The notes under the pieces were generated by a model that ran no database searches, was not told where the DNA came from, and saw only the letters and a list, made by a program, of their open reading frames with translations. 64,000 nucleotides of DNA from Roseicyclus persicicus. Lineage in GTDB: Bacteria > Pseudomonadota > Alphaproteobacteria > Rhodobacterales > Rhodobacteraceae. The position numbers and the translations under genes were made by a program. Numbering within the stretch: position 1 is the stretch's first letter; every line of letters begins with the position of its first letter. The stretch spans positions 248,001 to 312,000 of the forward strand of contig NZ_JAAZQQ010000002.1 of the NCBI RefSeq assembly GCF_012395815.1. Direction: 5' to 3'. This document shows positions 1 through 9,456 of this stretch, one piece after another.

Positions 1-924
1 TCAGGCCTTGGGGTGGGCGGCGGCGTAGACCTCCAGCAGCCGCGCGGTGTCGACGGCGGTGTAGGCCTGGGTGGTGGACAGCGAGGCGTGGCCGAGCAGC
101 TCCTGTATGGCGCGCAGGTCGCCGCCCGCGTCCAGCAGGTGCGTGGCAAAGCTGTGGCGCAGCGCGTGCGGCGTGGCCGTGGCGGGCAGGCCCAGCTGCA
201 TCCGCGCCTGCTCCATCACCTTGGCCACCAGCCGCCCGTTCAGCGGCCCGCCCCTGATGCCGCGGAACAGCGGCGTTCCGGGCGCCAGGTCGTGCGGGCA
301 GAGCGCCGCGTAGCGCGCCACCGCCGCCCGCGCGGCGGGCAGCACCGGCACCTCGCGCTCCTTGCCGCCCTTGCCGCGGATGCGCAGCGTGTCGGACAGG
401 GGCAGGGCGCGGGCATCCAGCGTCAGCGCCTCGGACCGCCGCAGGCCGCAGCCGTAGAGCAGCGTCACGATCGCCACATCCCGCGCAGCCACCCAGTCGC
501 GCGCGTCCTGTTCGCCCACCGTCTCCAGCATCCGCGCCGCGCCCTCGACCGACAGGGGGCGGGGCAGGCGGCGGCCGTGCTTCGGCGCCCGCATCGACAG
601 CACCGGCGTCGCGTCGAAGCCCTCGCGCTCGGCCCACCAGCGGTAGAAGCCCTTGACCGCCGACAGCCGCCGCGCCAGCGACCGCGATCCGACGCCGCGG
701 TCGCGCTGGGCGGCCATCCAGGCCCGCATGTCGGACGCCGTCAGGCCGCGCAGCGCGGCGGGCCCCAGCGTCTCGCCCGCGTGCCGGGCCTGGAAGTCGA
801 GGAAATCGGCCAGGTCGCGCCCGTAGGCGTCGACCGTGGCGTCGGAGGCCGCGCGCAGGCTGGCCAGCGTCGTCAGCCAGCCCTGCATCAGGTCGCGCAG
901 CGCGGGGCTGAGCGCGAGGCTCAT
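1..924 (-). CDS. xerC: Tyrosine recombinase XerC
   Basis: 307-residue site-specific recombinase of the XerC/XerD type, which resolves chromosome dimers at dif together with FtsK. The N-terminal SAM-like core-binding domain covers about residues 10-100. The catalytic set is complete: R162 in GLRRSE, K185 in RGKGGKER, H253 and R256 in HALRHSF, H279 in LGHAS and nucleophile Y288. The stop lies exactly at the window edge, so the gene is whole. It sits one base downstream of the DUF484 gene, an arrangement common in alphaproteobacteria. XerD would be very similar; the neighbourhood favours XerC. There is no mobile-element context. Confidence 0.93.
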   Translation of the reverse strand: MSLALSPALRDLMQGWLTTLASLRAASDATVDAYGRDLADFLDFQARHAGETLGPAALRGLTASDMRAWMAAQRDRGVGSRSLARRLSAVKGFYRWWAEREGFDATPVLSMRAPKHGRRLPRPLSVEGAARMLETVGEQDARDWVAARDVAIVTLLYGCGLRRSEALTLDARALPLSDTLRIRGKGGKEREVPVLPAARAAVARYAALCPHDLAPGTPLFRGIRGGPLNGRLVAKVMEQARMQLGLPATATPHALRHSFATHLLDAGGDLRAIQELLGHASLSTTQAYTAVDTARLLEVYAAAHPKA

Positions 925-925
925 C

Positions 926-1657
926 TCAGTCGAGCCAGCGCCGCATCAGCCGCTCGAACACGCCGGCAAAGAAGGTCAAAAGGTCGGTGCCCTGGCTCGG
1001 GCGGAACTGGTGCGGGTCTTCCGCGCCCATCACCAGCATCGCCGGCAGACGCCCGCGCCCGAGGTCGAGCACCAGGAGCGCCTCGGACTTGATCCAGTCC
1101 GCATCGGCCCCGAAGATCAACGCGCTGCCGTCGCCCACCTGCCGCAGCGTGACCTGCCGGTGCGGCACCGGCCGGCCGCCCGTGACGTAGCCCTCGACGA
1201 AGCCGGGCGCGACGATGGTCAGCACGTCCTCCAGCTTCTGCACATGGGGCGCGGCGGTGGCCGTCGCCTCGGGGCTTTCCAGCACCAGACGGATGCGGTC
1301 GACCCTGAGGGTGGCGGCCACGTCGGTCGCCAGCACCTTGAGGAACCCCGTGAACTCGCCCTGGTCCAGCAGCCGCAGGATCGCCCGGTGGATCTGGTTG
1401 GTCCCCGCCAGGTTCTCGTAGGCCGCGGCGATGACCGAGCGGTGGGTGTCCTCCAGCCGGTCGAGCCGGTTTTCCAGCCGCTCCATCGCGATGCCGCGCA
1501 TGTCGACGATGTTGCCGCCCATCTGGCGGTCGTTCGCCGCGATCAGCGCGCGCATCAGGTCGCGGTCGTCGAGGATCAGGTCGGGATCGGCAAGGATCCG
1601 GTCCCGCCAGTCGTCCAGGTCGTAGGATGCAAGGTCTTGGGCTTCAACGCTGCTCAC
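926..1657 (-). CDS. DUF484 family protein
   Basis: 243-residue cytosolic protein of the DUF484 family (COG3159). The family is usually found next to xerC and has a GAF-like fold; its function is not established. The N-terminal third is charged and helical, with repeated RL.RLED segments suggesting a short coiled coil. The C-terminal two thirds are mixed alpha/beta with conserved-looking stretches such as LLVLDLGRGRLPAMLVMGA. The stop is one base from the xerC start, so the two are probably co-transcribed. The assignment rests on remembered family resemblance plus gene order. Confidence 0.85.
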   Translation of the reverse strand: MSSVEAQDLASYDLDDWRDRILADPDLILDDRDLMRALIAANDRQMGGNIVDMRGIAMERLENRLDRLEDTHRSVIAAAYENLAGTNQIHRAILRLLDQGEFTGFLKVLATDVAATLRVDRIRLVLESPEATATAAPHVQKLEDVLTIVAPGFVEGYVTGGRPVPHRQVTLRQVGDGSALIFGADADWIKSEALLVLDLGRGRLPAMLVMGAEDPHQFRPSQGTDLLTFFAGVFERLMRRWLD

Positions 1658-1709
1658 GGGGCTTGCCTCTTGGTGCTCTTTTTCGTGTTCCCGCGACCTT
1701 ACACCAAGG

Positions 1710-2363
1710 TTACAGGATTTTCTGCCCCGTTTTTGCCCAATCCTTCAGGAACCCGTCCAGCCCCTTGTCCGTCAGCGGGTGGGCGGCCATGGATTTGATC
1801 ACGCTGGGTGGCGCGGTGGCCACATCGGCACCGATCAGGGCGGCCTGTTTCATGTGGTTCAGCGTGCGGATCGAGGCTGTGAGGATCTCTGTGGAGAAAT
1901 CGTAATTATCGTAGATCTCCCGGATCTCGGCGATCAGTTCCATGCCGTCGAGGTTGATATCGTCCAAGCGCCCCACGAAGGGCGAGATGAAGGTCGCGCC
2001 GGCCTTGGCCGCCAGCAGCGCCTGGTTCGCCGTGAAGCACAGGGTCACGTTCACCATGCGCCCCTCGCCGGTCAGCACCTTGCAGGCCTTCAGCCCTTCC
2101 CAGGTCAGCGGCACCTTGATGGTGATATTGTCGGCGATCTTGGCGAGCTCCCGGCCCTCGGCGATCATGCCGTCGGCGTCCAGCGCCACCGTTTCGGCCG
2201 ACACCGGCCCCGGGATCATCTCGCAGATCTCGCGGGTCACTTCCTTGATGTCGCGTCCCGACTTGGCGATCAGCGACGGGTTCGTCGTCACGCCATCGAC
2301 CATGCCGAGCTCGTGCAGCTCGCGGATCGCGTCCACGTCGGCGGTATCCACAAAGAATTTCAT
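1710..2363 (-). CDS. tal: Transaldolase, short (Fsa/TalC-like) subfamily
   Basis: 217-residue class I aldolase-type enzyme of the short transaldolase/fructose-6-phosphate aldolase group, acting in the nonoxidative pentose phosphate pathway. The start [10 protein letters not shown] is the family's characteristic N-terminus. GVTTNPSL at about 24-31 and [13 protein letters not shown] at about 81-93, which carries the Schiff-base Lys83, are visible. The chosen ATG has GGAAAGG ten bases upstream. The gene is divergent from priA across 75 bases that must hold both promoters. Whether the enzyme is a true transaldolase or an F6P aldolase cannot be read from the sequence. Confidence 0.92.
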   Translation of the reverse strand: MKFFVDTADVDAIRELHELGMVDGVTTNPSLIAKSGRDIKEVTREICEMIPGPVSAETVALDADGMIAEGRELAKIADNITIKVPLTWEGLKACKVLTGEGRMVNVTLCFTANQALLAAKAGATFISPFVGRLDDINLDGMELIAEIREIYDNYDFSTEILTASIRTLNHMKQAALIGADVATAPPSVIKSMAAHPLTDKGLDGFLKDWAKTGQKIL

Positions 2364-2438
2364 CTGCGCCCTTCCTTTCCATCGGTGGTCATGGTGAGTT
2401 GCGGGCCTTCTACCGCAGCGACCCCCGGGCGTGAAGGC

Positions 2439-4631
2439 ATGAGCGACAGCTATTTCGAGGAAGGCAGCCTCGTCGGCGTCCTGACGCCCGAGCCGCTGGA
2501 CCGGGTGCTGGACTACCGCGCGCCCGAGGGCGGCTGCTGGCTCGGGGCCTTCGTCGAGGTGCCGCTGGGCCCGCGCCGCGTGCTGGGCGTGGTCTGGGGG
2601 CCGGGGCGCGGCGACTGGGATCCCTCCAAGGTCCGCGCCGTCTCCCGCGTGCTCGACGCCGCGCCGATGCGCGAGGAACTGCGGGTGTTCCTCGAACGCG
2701 CGGGCGCCTACACGCTGACGCCGCTGTCGCAGATGCTGCGGCTGGCCACCCGCGTGCCGGGCCTCAGCGACCCGCCGTCGATGCGCAAGATCTACCGGCT
2801 GGGGCAGGGGGCGCCCGACCGCCTGACCGACGCGCGCCGCCGCGTGATCGACACGCTGGTCGAATACGGCGGCCTCGGCTTCACGCTCAAGGAACTGGCC
2901 GACCTCGCGGGCGTCACCCCCTCGGTGGTCAAGGGCCTCGCGCAGCAGGGCGCGGTCGAGGAGGCGGACACCCCCCGCGACGCGCCGTTCCTGCCGCTCG
3001 ACCCCGACCTGCCCGGCAAGGCCCTGACCGGCGACCAGTCCGCCGCCGCCGACAGCCTGCGGCAGGCGGTGCGAAGCGGTCGCTACGGAACCACGCTGCT
3101 GAAGGGCGTCACCGGGTCGGGCAAGACCGAGGTCTACCTCGAGGCGGTCGCCGAAACCCTGCGCGTGGGCCGGCAAGCCCTTGTCCTGCTTCCTGAAATC
3201 GCGCTCACCTCAGAGTTCCTGACCCGCGTCGAGGCGCGGTTCGGCGCGCGGCCCGCCGAATGGCATTCGGGCGTGACGATGACCGAACGCCGCCGGGCGT
3301 GGAAGATGATCGGGCAGGGCGACGCGCAGCTGGTGGTCGGCGCGCGGTCGGCCCTGTTCCTGCCCTTCCGCGACCTCGGCCTGATCGTCGTCGACGAGGA
3401 ACACGACAGCTCCTACAAGCAGGAGGAGGGGGCGCTCTACAACGCCCGCGACATGGCCGTGCTGCGCGCCTCGCTCACCTCGGCGCAGGTGGTGCTGGCC
3501 TCGGCCACCCCGTCGCTGGAAACCTGGGCCAATGCCGAGGCCGGCAAATACGCCCGCCTCGACCTGACCGCCCGTTTCGGCGAGGCCGTGCTGCCCGAGA
3601 TGCGCGCCATCGACATGCGCGCCGAGGACCTGCCGGGGCAGGCCTGGATCTCGCCCACCCTGCAATCAGAGGTCGGCCGCCGCCTGCAGCAGGGCGAACA
3701 GGCGCTCCTGTTCCTCAACCGCCGCGGCTATGCGCCCGTGACCCTCTGCCGGGCCTGCGGGGCGCAGGTGGGCTGCGACCATTGCGACGCGCGGATGGTG
3801 GAACACCGGTTCCAGAAACGCCTCGTCTGCCACCAGTGCGGCGAGACGAAGCCCCTGCCCACCGCCTGTCCGGCCTGCGGGGTGGAGGGCAAGATGGCCG
3901 CCGTCGGCCCCGGCGTCGAACGCATCGCCGAGGAGGCCGCGCGCGTCTTTCCCGACGCGAAGCTGGCGATCCTCAGTTCCGACCTGTTCGGCTCCGCCCG
4001 CGCGCTCAAGGCCCAGATCGAGGAGATCGCGCAGGGCGAGACCGACATCATCATCGGCACGCAGCTGGTCGCCAAGGGCCACAACTTTCCCCGGCTGACG
4101 CTGGTGGGCGTGATCGACGCCGACCTCGGCCTGCAGGGCAGCGACCTGCGCGCCGCCGAGCGCACCTTTCAGCTGATGCGGCAGGTCTCGGGCCGGGCGG
4201 GCCGGGCCGAGGCGCGGGGCCTGGCGTTGTTGCAGACCTTCCAGCCCGAGCACCCGGTGATCCGCGCGATCCTGTCGGGCGACGAGGAGGGGTTCTGGCG
4301 CGCCGAGGCCGCGGAACGCGAGGCGACCGGAATGCCCCCCTATGGCCGGCTGGCCGGCATCATCGTCACCGCCGACGAGGCGGCGGCCGCCTTCGACCTC
4401 GGCACGCAGCTTGCGCGCAACGATGCCCCCCTGCGCGAGATCGGCGCCCTGGTCTACGGCCCCGCGCCCGCCCCCATCGCGCGGGTCCGCGGCAAGCACC
4501 GGGTGCGCCTTCTGGTCAAGGCGCCCAAGGGCGCGCCCCTGCAGGCGGCCATCGCCCGCTGGCTGGCGCCGGTCAGGACATCGGCAAAGCTCCGCCTCGC
4601 GGTCGATATCGACCCGCAAAGCTTCTACTGA
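2439..4631 (+). CDS. priA: Primosomal protein N' (replication restart helicase PriA)
   Basis: 730-residue superfamily 2 DNA helicase that reloads the replisome at stalled forks. The N-terminal 3'-end binding domain covers roughly 10-110 and a winged-helix stretch about 130-175. Walker A GVTGSGKT is at 223-230 and the DEEH box at 319-322. A zinc-binding insert has paired cysteines at 437/440, 446/449, 464/467 and 477/480, followed by C-terminal helicase motifs ([19 protein letters not shown]). The length matches the family. An in-frame extension upstream overlaps the divergent transaldolase gene and is rejected. Confidence 0.96.
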   Translation: MSDSYFEEGSLVGVLTPEPLDRVLDYRAPEGGCWLGAFVEVPLGPRRVLGVVWGPGRGDWDPSKVRAVSRVLDAAPMREELRVFLERAGAYTLTPLSQMLRLATRVPGLSDPPSMRKIYRLGQGAPDRLTDARRRVIDTLVEYGGLGFTLKELADLAGVTPSVVKGLAQQGAVEEADTPRDAPFLPLDPDLPGKALTGDQSAAADSLRQAVRSGRYGTTLLKGVTGSGKTEVYLEAVAETLRVGRQALVLLPEIALTSEFLTRVEARFGARPAEWHSGVTMTERRRAWKMIGQGDAQLVVGARSALFLPFRDLGLIVVDEEHDSSYKQEEGALYNARDMAVLRASLTSAQVVLASATPSLETWANAEAGKYARLDLTARFGEAVLPEMRAIDMRAEDLPGQAWISPTLQSEVGRRLQQGEQALLFLNRRGYAPVTLCRACGAQVGCDHCDARMVEHRFQKRLVCHQCGETKPLPTACPACGVEGKMAAVGPGVERIAEEAARVFPDAKLAILSSDLFGSARALKAQIEEIAQGETDIIIGTQLVAKGHNFPRLTLVGVIDADLGLQGSDLRAAERTFQLMRQVSGRAGRAEARGLALLQTFQPEHPVIRAILSGDEEGFWRAEAAEREATGMPPYGRLAGIIVTADEAAAAFDLGTQLARNDAPLREIGALVYGPAPAPIARVRGKHRVRLLVKAPKGAPLQAAIARWLAPVRTSAKLRLAVDIDPQSFY

Positions 4632-4697
4632 TTGCGGTTTTCTCGGGCGGAGAACCCCGCTAGAGAAACCCGACCAGACCAGACCCCGGTGCACCCC

Positions 4698-5783
4698 ATG
4701 TCCGCTCCGATCCGTCCGCAGCCCGGCATCCTCGACATCGCCCTCTACCAGGGCGGCCAGTCCGCGCTGGAAGGCGTGGCCCATCCGCTGAAGCTGAGTT
4801 CCAACGAGAACCCCTTCGGCCCGTCCCCCGCCGCGCTCGAAGCCATGGCCCGCGCGCTGCCCGACAGCCACCGCTACCCGTCCACCGACCACGCCAGCCT
4901 GCGCGCCGCCATCGCCGAGGTCGAGGGGCTGGACGAAGGCCGCATCGTCTGCGGCGTCGGCTCCGACGAGATCATCCATTTCCTCTGCCAGGCCTATGCC
5001 GGGCCGGGGACCGAGGTGCTGCACACCGCCCACGGCTTCGCCATGTATCGCATCAGCGCGCTGGCCGCGGGCGCGACGCCCGTCGAGGTGCCCGAGCGCG
5101 ACCGCGTGGTCGACGTCGACGCCATCCTGAACCGCGTCGGGCCCGACACGCGGCTGGTGTTCATCGCCAACCCCGCCAACCCCACCGGCACCTTCCTGCC
5201 CATGGAGGAGATCACGCGGCTGGCCGACGGGCTGCCCGAGACCTGCCTGCTGGTGCTCGACGGCGCCTATGCCGAGTTCGCCGAGGGCTACGACGGCGGC
5301 GCGGCGCTCGTCGACCAGCGCGAGACCGTCGTGATGACCCGCACCTTCTCCAAGGCCTATGGTCTGGGCGGCCTGCGCGTCGGCTACGGCTATGCGCCGC
5401 GGGACATCGTGGACGTGCTGAACCGCATCCGCGGCCCCTTCAACCTGTCGGGCGTGGCGCTGGCCGGCGCCGAGGCCGCGATCCGCGACCGCGCCTGGGT
5501 CGCCGAATGCATCCGCGTCAACGCCGCCGAGCGCGCCCGTCTGACGGGGGGCCTGCGCCAGCTCGGGATCGGCTGCGACGACAGCGCGGCGAATTTCGTG
5601 CTGGCCCGCTTCGCCGACCCGGCCGAGGCGCTGGCCGTCGACACCCACCTGAAATCGCGGGGGATCATCGTGCGCCACCCGAAATCCTACGGCTTCCCCG
5701 AGGCCCTTCGCATCACCGTCGGCCGGCCCGAGGACACCGCGCGCGTGCTCGACGCGCTGGCCAGTTTCCGGGGGGCGGCATGA
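4698..5783 (+). CDS. hisC: Histidinol-phosphate aminotransferase
   Basis: 361-residue class I/II PLP aminotransferase. It converts histidinol phosphate and 2-oxoglutarate to imidazole-acetol phosphate and glutamate, and related enzymes also work on aromatic amino acids. [11 protein letters not shown] (34-44) is the N-terminal substrate signature, ANPANPTGT (157-165) lies in the cofactor pocket, and [15 protein letters not shown] contains the PLP lysine K219. The ATG at 4698 is used because an upstream TTG would add an atypical extension. The stop overlaps the next start as ATGA, so it is translationally coupled to the dehydrogenase; this suggests a role in Tyr/Phe synthesis as well as His. 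Confidence 0.92.
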   Translation: MSAPIRPQPGILDIALYQGGQSALEGVAHPLKLSSNENPFGPSPAALEAMARALPDSHRYPSTDHASLRAAIAEVEGLDEGRIVCGVGSDEIIHFLCQAYAGPGTEVLHTAHGFAMYRISALAAGATPVEVPERDRVVDVDAILNRVGPDTRLVFIANPANPTGTFLPMEEITRLADGLPETCLLVLDGAYAEFAEGYDGGAALVDQRETVVMTRTFSKAYGLGGLRVGYGYAPRDIVDVLNRIRGPFNLSGVALAGAEAAIRDRAWVAECIRVNAAERARLTGGLRQLGIGCDDSAANFVLARFADPAEALAVDTHLKSRGIIVRHPKSYGFPEALRITVGRPEDTARVLDALASFRGAA

Positions 5784-6715
5784 GCGTGATCTACACCCGC
5801 GTCGCCCTGATCGGCCTCGGCCTCATCGCCGGGTCCATGGCCCACGCCATGCGCCGCGCGGGGCTCGCGGGCGAGATCACCGGCTATGCCCGCTCGGCCG
5901 ACACCCGCGCCGTGGCGCGCGAGATCGGGCTCTGCGACCGCATCACCGACACCGTGGCCGAGGCCGTCGCGGGCGCCGACCTGGTCGTGCTCTGCGTGCC
6001 CGTGGGCGCGATGGGCGCGGTCGCCGAGGAAATCGCCCCGCATCTCGCCCCCGGCGCCACCGTCACCGATGTCGGCTCGGTCAAGCGCGACGTCATCACC
6101 CAGGTCGGCCCGCACATCCCCGCGGGCGTGCATTTCGTGCCCGGCCACCCGCTGGCCGGCACGGAACATTCCGGCCCCCGCTCCGGTTTCGCCGAGCTGT
6201 TCGACAACCGCTACGTCCTGCTGACGCCCGAGCCGGGCACCGACGCGGACGCCATCGCCCGGCTTCGCGCGCTGTGGGAAGGCTGCGGCGCCAAGGTCGA
6301 GGAGATGGACGCCGACCACCACGACCTCGTGCTGGCCGTCACCTCGCACACCCCGCACCTGATCGCCTACACCATGGTGGGCGTGGCCGACGACCTGCGC
6401 CGCGTGACCGACAGCGAGGTCATCAAGTATTCCGCCGCCGGTTTCCGCGACTTCACCCGCATCGCGGCGTCGGACCCGACCATGTGGCGCGACGTGTTCC
6501 TGACCAACAAGGACGCGACGCTGGAGATCCTCGGCCGCTTCACCGAGGAGCTTTTCGCGCTGCAGCGCGCGATCCGCACCGGCGACGGCGACCATCTGCA
6601 CGCCTATTTCACCCGCACCCGCGCGATCCGGCGCGGCATCATCGAGGCCGGGCAGGACACCGACGCCCCCGACTTCGGCCGCGTCCAGCGCAAGCGCGAG
6701 ACGCCCGCCACGTGA
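5780..6715 (+). CDS. tyrA: Prephenate/arogenate dehydrogenase
   Basis: 311-residue NAD(P)-dependent dehydrogenase of the TyrA family (COG0287), oxidatively decarboxylating prephenate or arogenate on the way to tyrosine. The Rossmann signature [14 protein letters not shown] is at about 11-24. [19 protein letters not shown] and [11 protein letters not shown] are family motifs, the last two with substrate-binding histidines. No chorismate mutase or ACT domain is fused. It overlaps hisC by ATGA and is followed by a GTGA overlap with the extensin-like gene, making three coupled genes. Prephenate versus arogenate preference cannot be decided here. Confidence 0.9.
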   Translation: MSVIYTRVALIGLGLIAGSMAHAMRRAGLAGEITGYARSADTRAVAREIGLCDRITDTVAEAVAGADLVVLCVPVGAMGAVAEEIAPHLAPGATVTDVGSVKRDVITQVGPHIPAGVHFVPGHPLAGTEHSGPRSGFAELFDNRYVLLTPEPGTDADAIARLRALWEGCGAKVEEMDADHHDLVLAVTSHTPHLIAYTMVGVADDLRRVTDSEVIKYSAAGFRDFTRIAASDPTMWRDVFLTNKDATLEILGRFTEELFALQRAIRTGDGDHLHAYFTRTRAIRRGIIEAGQDTDAPDFGRVQRKRETPAT

Positions 6716-7743
6716 GGCGGGGGGCGGCATATGTCGCGGCACTGGCGGGGCTTCTCTGCGCCCTGTCCGCGGCGGCCGATGCGCCCGACCGATCCCCCCG
6801 GCCCGACCTTCGGCCCGGCCCCGCCGCGGCCCCGGTTGCGGCCGCGCCCGCCCCCGTCACGGCCGACCCCGCCGCCGACGTCCAGCCCGGGGTCGCCCGC
6901 GTCGTGGTGACCGCCACCGCGCTCGCGCCCCGCGCGTCCCTGCGCCCCGCGGGCCGCCCCGGCAGCGGCATCGCCGAGCCGGAGCCGGCACCCGCCGCCG
7001 TGGCCGCCGTCGCCCCGCCGCCCGCGATCGAACGGCGCGGGCTCTTCGGTGGCATCTTCCGCCCGCAGGACCAGCCCCGGCCCGGCGTCCCCGCCGTCGC
7101 CGGCACTTTCGCCGCCGACCGTTCGCCGCGCCCCGAGGTCCGCCCGGACGGCCTGGAACAGCGCGTGCGCGCCGCCGCCACCCGCCAGACCCCCAGCCGC
7201 GTCGCCCAGTCGGGCACGCGCGGCGCGCTCTGCGGGGTGCCGGGGCTGGTGGGCGACCGGCTGGAGCCGATCACCGGCCGCATCAGCGGCTGCGGCGTGG
7301 CCGACCCCGTCCGCCTGCGCGAGGTCGACGGCATCGCCCTGTCGACGCCCGCCACCGTCAACTGCCAGACCGCCCGCGCCCTGCAGGAATGGGTGCAGCG
7401 CAGCCTCGTGCCCACGGTCGGCCGGCGCGGCGGCGGGGTCTCGTCGCTGCGCGTGGTGGCCTCCTACGCCTGCCGGACCCGCAACAACCAGGCGGGCGCG
7501 CGGATTTCCGAGCACGGGCGCGGCAACGCCATCGACATCGCGGGCATTGGCCTCGCCAACGGCACCGAGCTGACCGTGCTGGGCGGCTGGCGCGACAACC
7601 GCACCGGGCCGATCCTGCGCGAGCTGCACCGCGGCGCCTGCGGGCCCTTCGGCACCGTGCTGGGGCCGAACTCGGACCGCTTCCACCAGGACCACCTGCA
7701 TTTCGACACGGCGTCCTACCGGTCGGGGCCCTACTGCCGCTGA
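6712..7743 (+). CDS. Extensin-like C-terminal domain protein
   Basis: 343-residue predicted exported protein starting at a GTG that overlaps the previous stop (GTGA). A short signal peptide (AAYVAALAGLLCALSAAADA) is followed by about 130 residues rich in proline and alanine. The C-terminal ~180 residues form an extensin-like domain: CGVPGLVG, then VVASYACRTRN, ARISEHGRGNAIDIAG, and near the end FHQDHLHFDTA. The His/Asp pattern resembles zinc-dependent D-Ala-D-Ala carboxypeptidase (VanY/DacB-like) folds, so a cell-wall role is plausible but inferred. Coupling to tyrosine-pathway genes has no obvious functional meaning. Confidence 0.87.
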   Translation: MRRGAAYVAALAGLLCALSAAADAPDRSPRPDLRPGPAAAPVAAAPAPVTADPAADVQPGVARVVVTATALAPRASLRPAGRPGSGIAEPEPAPAAVAAVAPPPAIERRGLFGGIFRPQDQPRPGVPAVAGTFAADRSPRPEVRPDGLEQRVRAAATRQTPSRVAQSGTRGALCGVPGLVGDRLEPITGRISGCGVADPVRLREVDGIALSTPATVNCQTARALQEWVQRSLVPTVGRRGGGVSSLRVVASYACRTRNNQAGARISEHGRGNAIDIAGIGLANGTELTVLGGWRDNRTGPILRELHRGACGPFGTVLGPNSDRFHQDHLHFDTASYRSGPYCR

Positions 7744-7746
7744 CGG

Positions 7747-8748
7747 CTAGCGCAGCCGCAGCCGCGGCCCCTCGCCGATCGGCAGCGGCCCGAGGTAGAG
7801 GAACCCGTCCGCCATCCGCAGCGTCACGTCGAGGTCCTCGGCCCGCCCCGACAGGCCCGACAGGAACCCCAGCGCCCGTTCCGCCGCGCGCCGCGCCGTC
7901 TCGGTCAGGAGCCCGCCGCGTTCCGCCATCGCCAGCATTTCGGGCCAGTTCTCGGCCCGGATCGCCACCTCGCCCGTGGGCCGCCCCTCGGCGTCCACGT
8001 CCACCGTCCCCGACATCCGCAGCATCAGCGTGCCCCACTCGGCCCGCGCCTCGGACAGCTCGATGCGCACCGGCTGCGGCCGCGACACCTCGATCGCCGA
8101 CAGGTCCCAGCGCCGGTCGAAGGTGACGACCGCGTCCGACCGCACCACCGGGATCGCCGCGGGCAGTACGCCGGCGGGGTCGAGCGCGCGGGCGACATCC
8201 TCGGGCGGGGTCAGCTCGGTCGCCTCGAAGCGGAGGCTGTAGGTCGCCTCGGTCCCCTCCTGCCGCAGCATCTCGATCCGCCCCGCGGCCAGGTGCGCGC
8301 GCCAGCCCAGCGTGCTGTCCACGCTCAGGTCGCGCATCCGCGTCTCGGAGGCGTCGAGCGCCAGCTGCGCCGCCGGCTGCACGTCCAGCACCGCGGCCAG
8401 CTCGGCCGCCCGGATCGTCAGCCGCTCGAAGGGCGAGGCCAGCGCGTGCTCGGCGGGCCAGACCGCCTCCATCCGCGACAGGTCCCAGGCCGCCTGCCGC
8501 ACCGTGAAGACCGGCGCCGACCACACCAGCCCGGTGGCCGGATCGGCCAGCGACAGCCCGTCGAACCGTGTCACGAAGGCGGTGGGGAAGCCGCCGACCG
8601 ACACCGCCTCGCGCGTGACCACCCAGCCCTCGGCCTCGCGCGCGTCGAGCCAGGCCACCACCGTGCGCTCGGTCAGCATGGCCCAGCCGACCCACGCCGC
8701 CGCGGCCAGCGCCAGACCCCCCACCAGACCGCCCAACAGCCGTTTCAT
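7747..8748 (-). CDS. DUF2125 domain-containing protein
   Basis: 333-residue protein with one N-terminal membrane anchor or signal (LLGGLVGGLALAAAAWVGWAML). The rest is mainly beta and probably periplasmic, with the DUF2125 signature region TREAVSVGGFPTAFVTRFDGLSL near residue 45 and VWSAPVFTV following. The family is common in alphaproteobacteria and its function is unknown; the fold may resemble AsmA-type lipid-transfer or barrel-assembly proteins, which is speculation. It converges on the extensin-like gene with a 3-base gap and diverges from the ChaC-like gene. Confidence 0.82.
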   Translation of the reverse strand: MKRLLGGLVGGLALAAAAWVGWAMLTERTVVAWLDAREAEGWVVTREAVSVGGFPTAFVTRFDGLSLADPATGLVWSAPVFTVRQAAWDLSRMEAVWPAEHALASPFERLTIRAAELAAVLDVQPAAQLALDASETRMRDLSVDSTLGWRAHLAAGRIEMLRQEGTEATYSLRFEATELTPPEDVARALDPAGVLPAAIPVVRSDAVVTFDRRWDLSAIEVSRPQPVRIELSEARAEWGTLMLRMSGTVDVDAEGRPTGEVAIRAENWPEMLAMAERGGLLTETARRAAERALGFLSGLSGRAEDLDVTLRMADGFLYLGPLPIGEGPRLRLR

Positions 8749-8834
8749 CCCGCCGATCCCCTATCCTCCGCGCGCGCGCCCCGCTATAGCCGCCCTGCGC
8801 GCGGCTGACCATGCAGGAGGCGACAGGACGGCGA

Positions 8835-9374
8835 ATGGGCGATCTCTGGGTCTTCGGCTACGGCTCGCTCCTGTGGAACCCGGGCTTTCCGGTGGCCGAG
8901 CGGCGCGTGGCGCGGCTCCACGACTGGCACCGCAGCTTCTGCATGTCGTCGATCCACCACCGCGGCACGCCCGAGGCGCCGGGGCTGGTGCTGGCGCTCG
9001 ACGCCAAGCCGGGCGCGGTGTGCCACGGCCTCGCCTTCCGCGTCGCGCCCGAGCACGCCGAGGCGACCGTCCTCTACCTGCGCGAACGCGAGCTGATCTC
9101 GTCGGCCTATCTCGAGACCCGGCAGGAGATCGCCTTTGCCGACGGCGGCGGGCAGGGCGACGTGCTGACCTACGTCATCGACCCCGACCACGAGCAATAC
9201 CGCGGCGACCTCAGCCTCGAGGACCAGGCCCGCATCATCGCCGATGCCGTCGGCGGCCGCGGGCCCAACGACGAATACCTCGAGAACACCGCGCTGCACC
9301 TGCACGAGCTGGGCCTGCCCGACCCCGACCTCGACTGGCTGCTCGACCGCGTCCGCCAGCTCAAGGGACGCTGA
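8835..9374 (+). CDS. Gamma-glutamylcyclotransferase, ChaC family
   Basis: 179-residue enzyme of the ChaC type, predicted to cleave glutathione (or other gamma-glutamyl compounds) to 5-oxoproline. The substrate-binding loop WVFGYGSLLWNPGF lies at the N-terminus, RSFCMSSIHHRGTPEAPGLVLAL follows, and the general-base glutamate is expected in YLRERELIS. The start at 8835 fits the family N-terminus; an in-frame ATG at 8811 would add eight residues, and GGAGG lies between the two. It stands alone, divergent from the DUF2125 gene. Confidence 0.88.
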   Translation: MGDLWVFGYGSLLWNPGFPVAERRVARLHDWHRSFCMSSIHHRGTPEAPGLVLALDAKPGAVCHGLAFRVAPEHAEATVLYLRERELISSAYLETRQEIAFADGGGQGDVLTYVIDPDHEQYRGDLSLEDQARIIADAVGGRGPNDEYLENTALHLHELGLPDPDLDWLLDRVRQLKGR

Positions 9375-9456
9375 CGGCCACGCGGCATTGCGGCATTGGC
9401 TTATGCCGCCAGCGCCTGTAGATTGCCGCCCACAAGGCAAGAACCGGGCCGGAGCC

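Noticed and set aside
1..924. Integrase of a mobile element
   Set aside because: The sequence and the DUF484 neighbour are those of chromosomal xerC; there are no att repeats or cargo.
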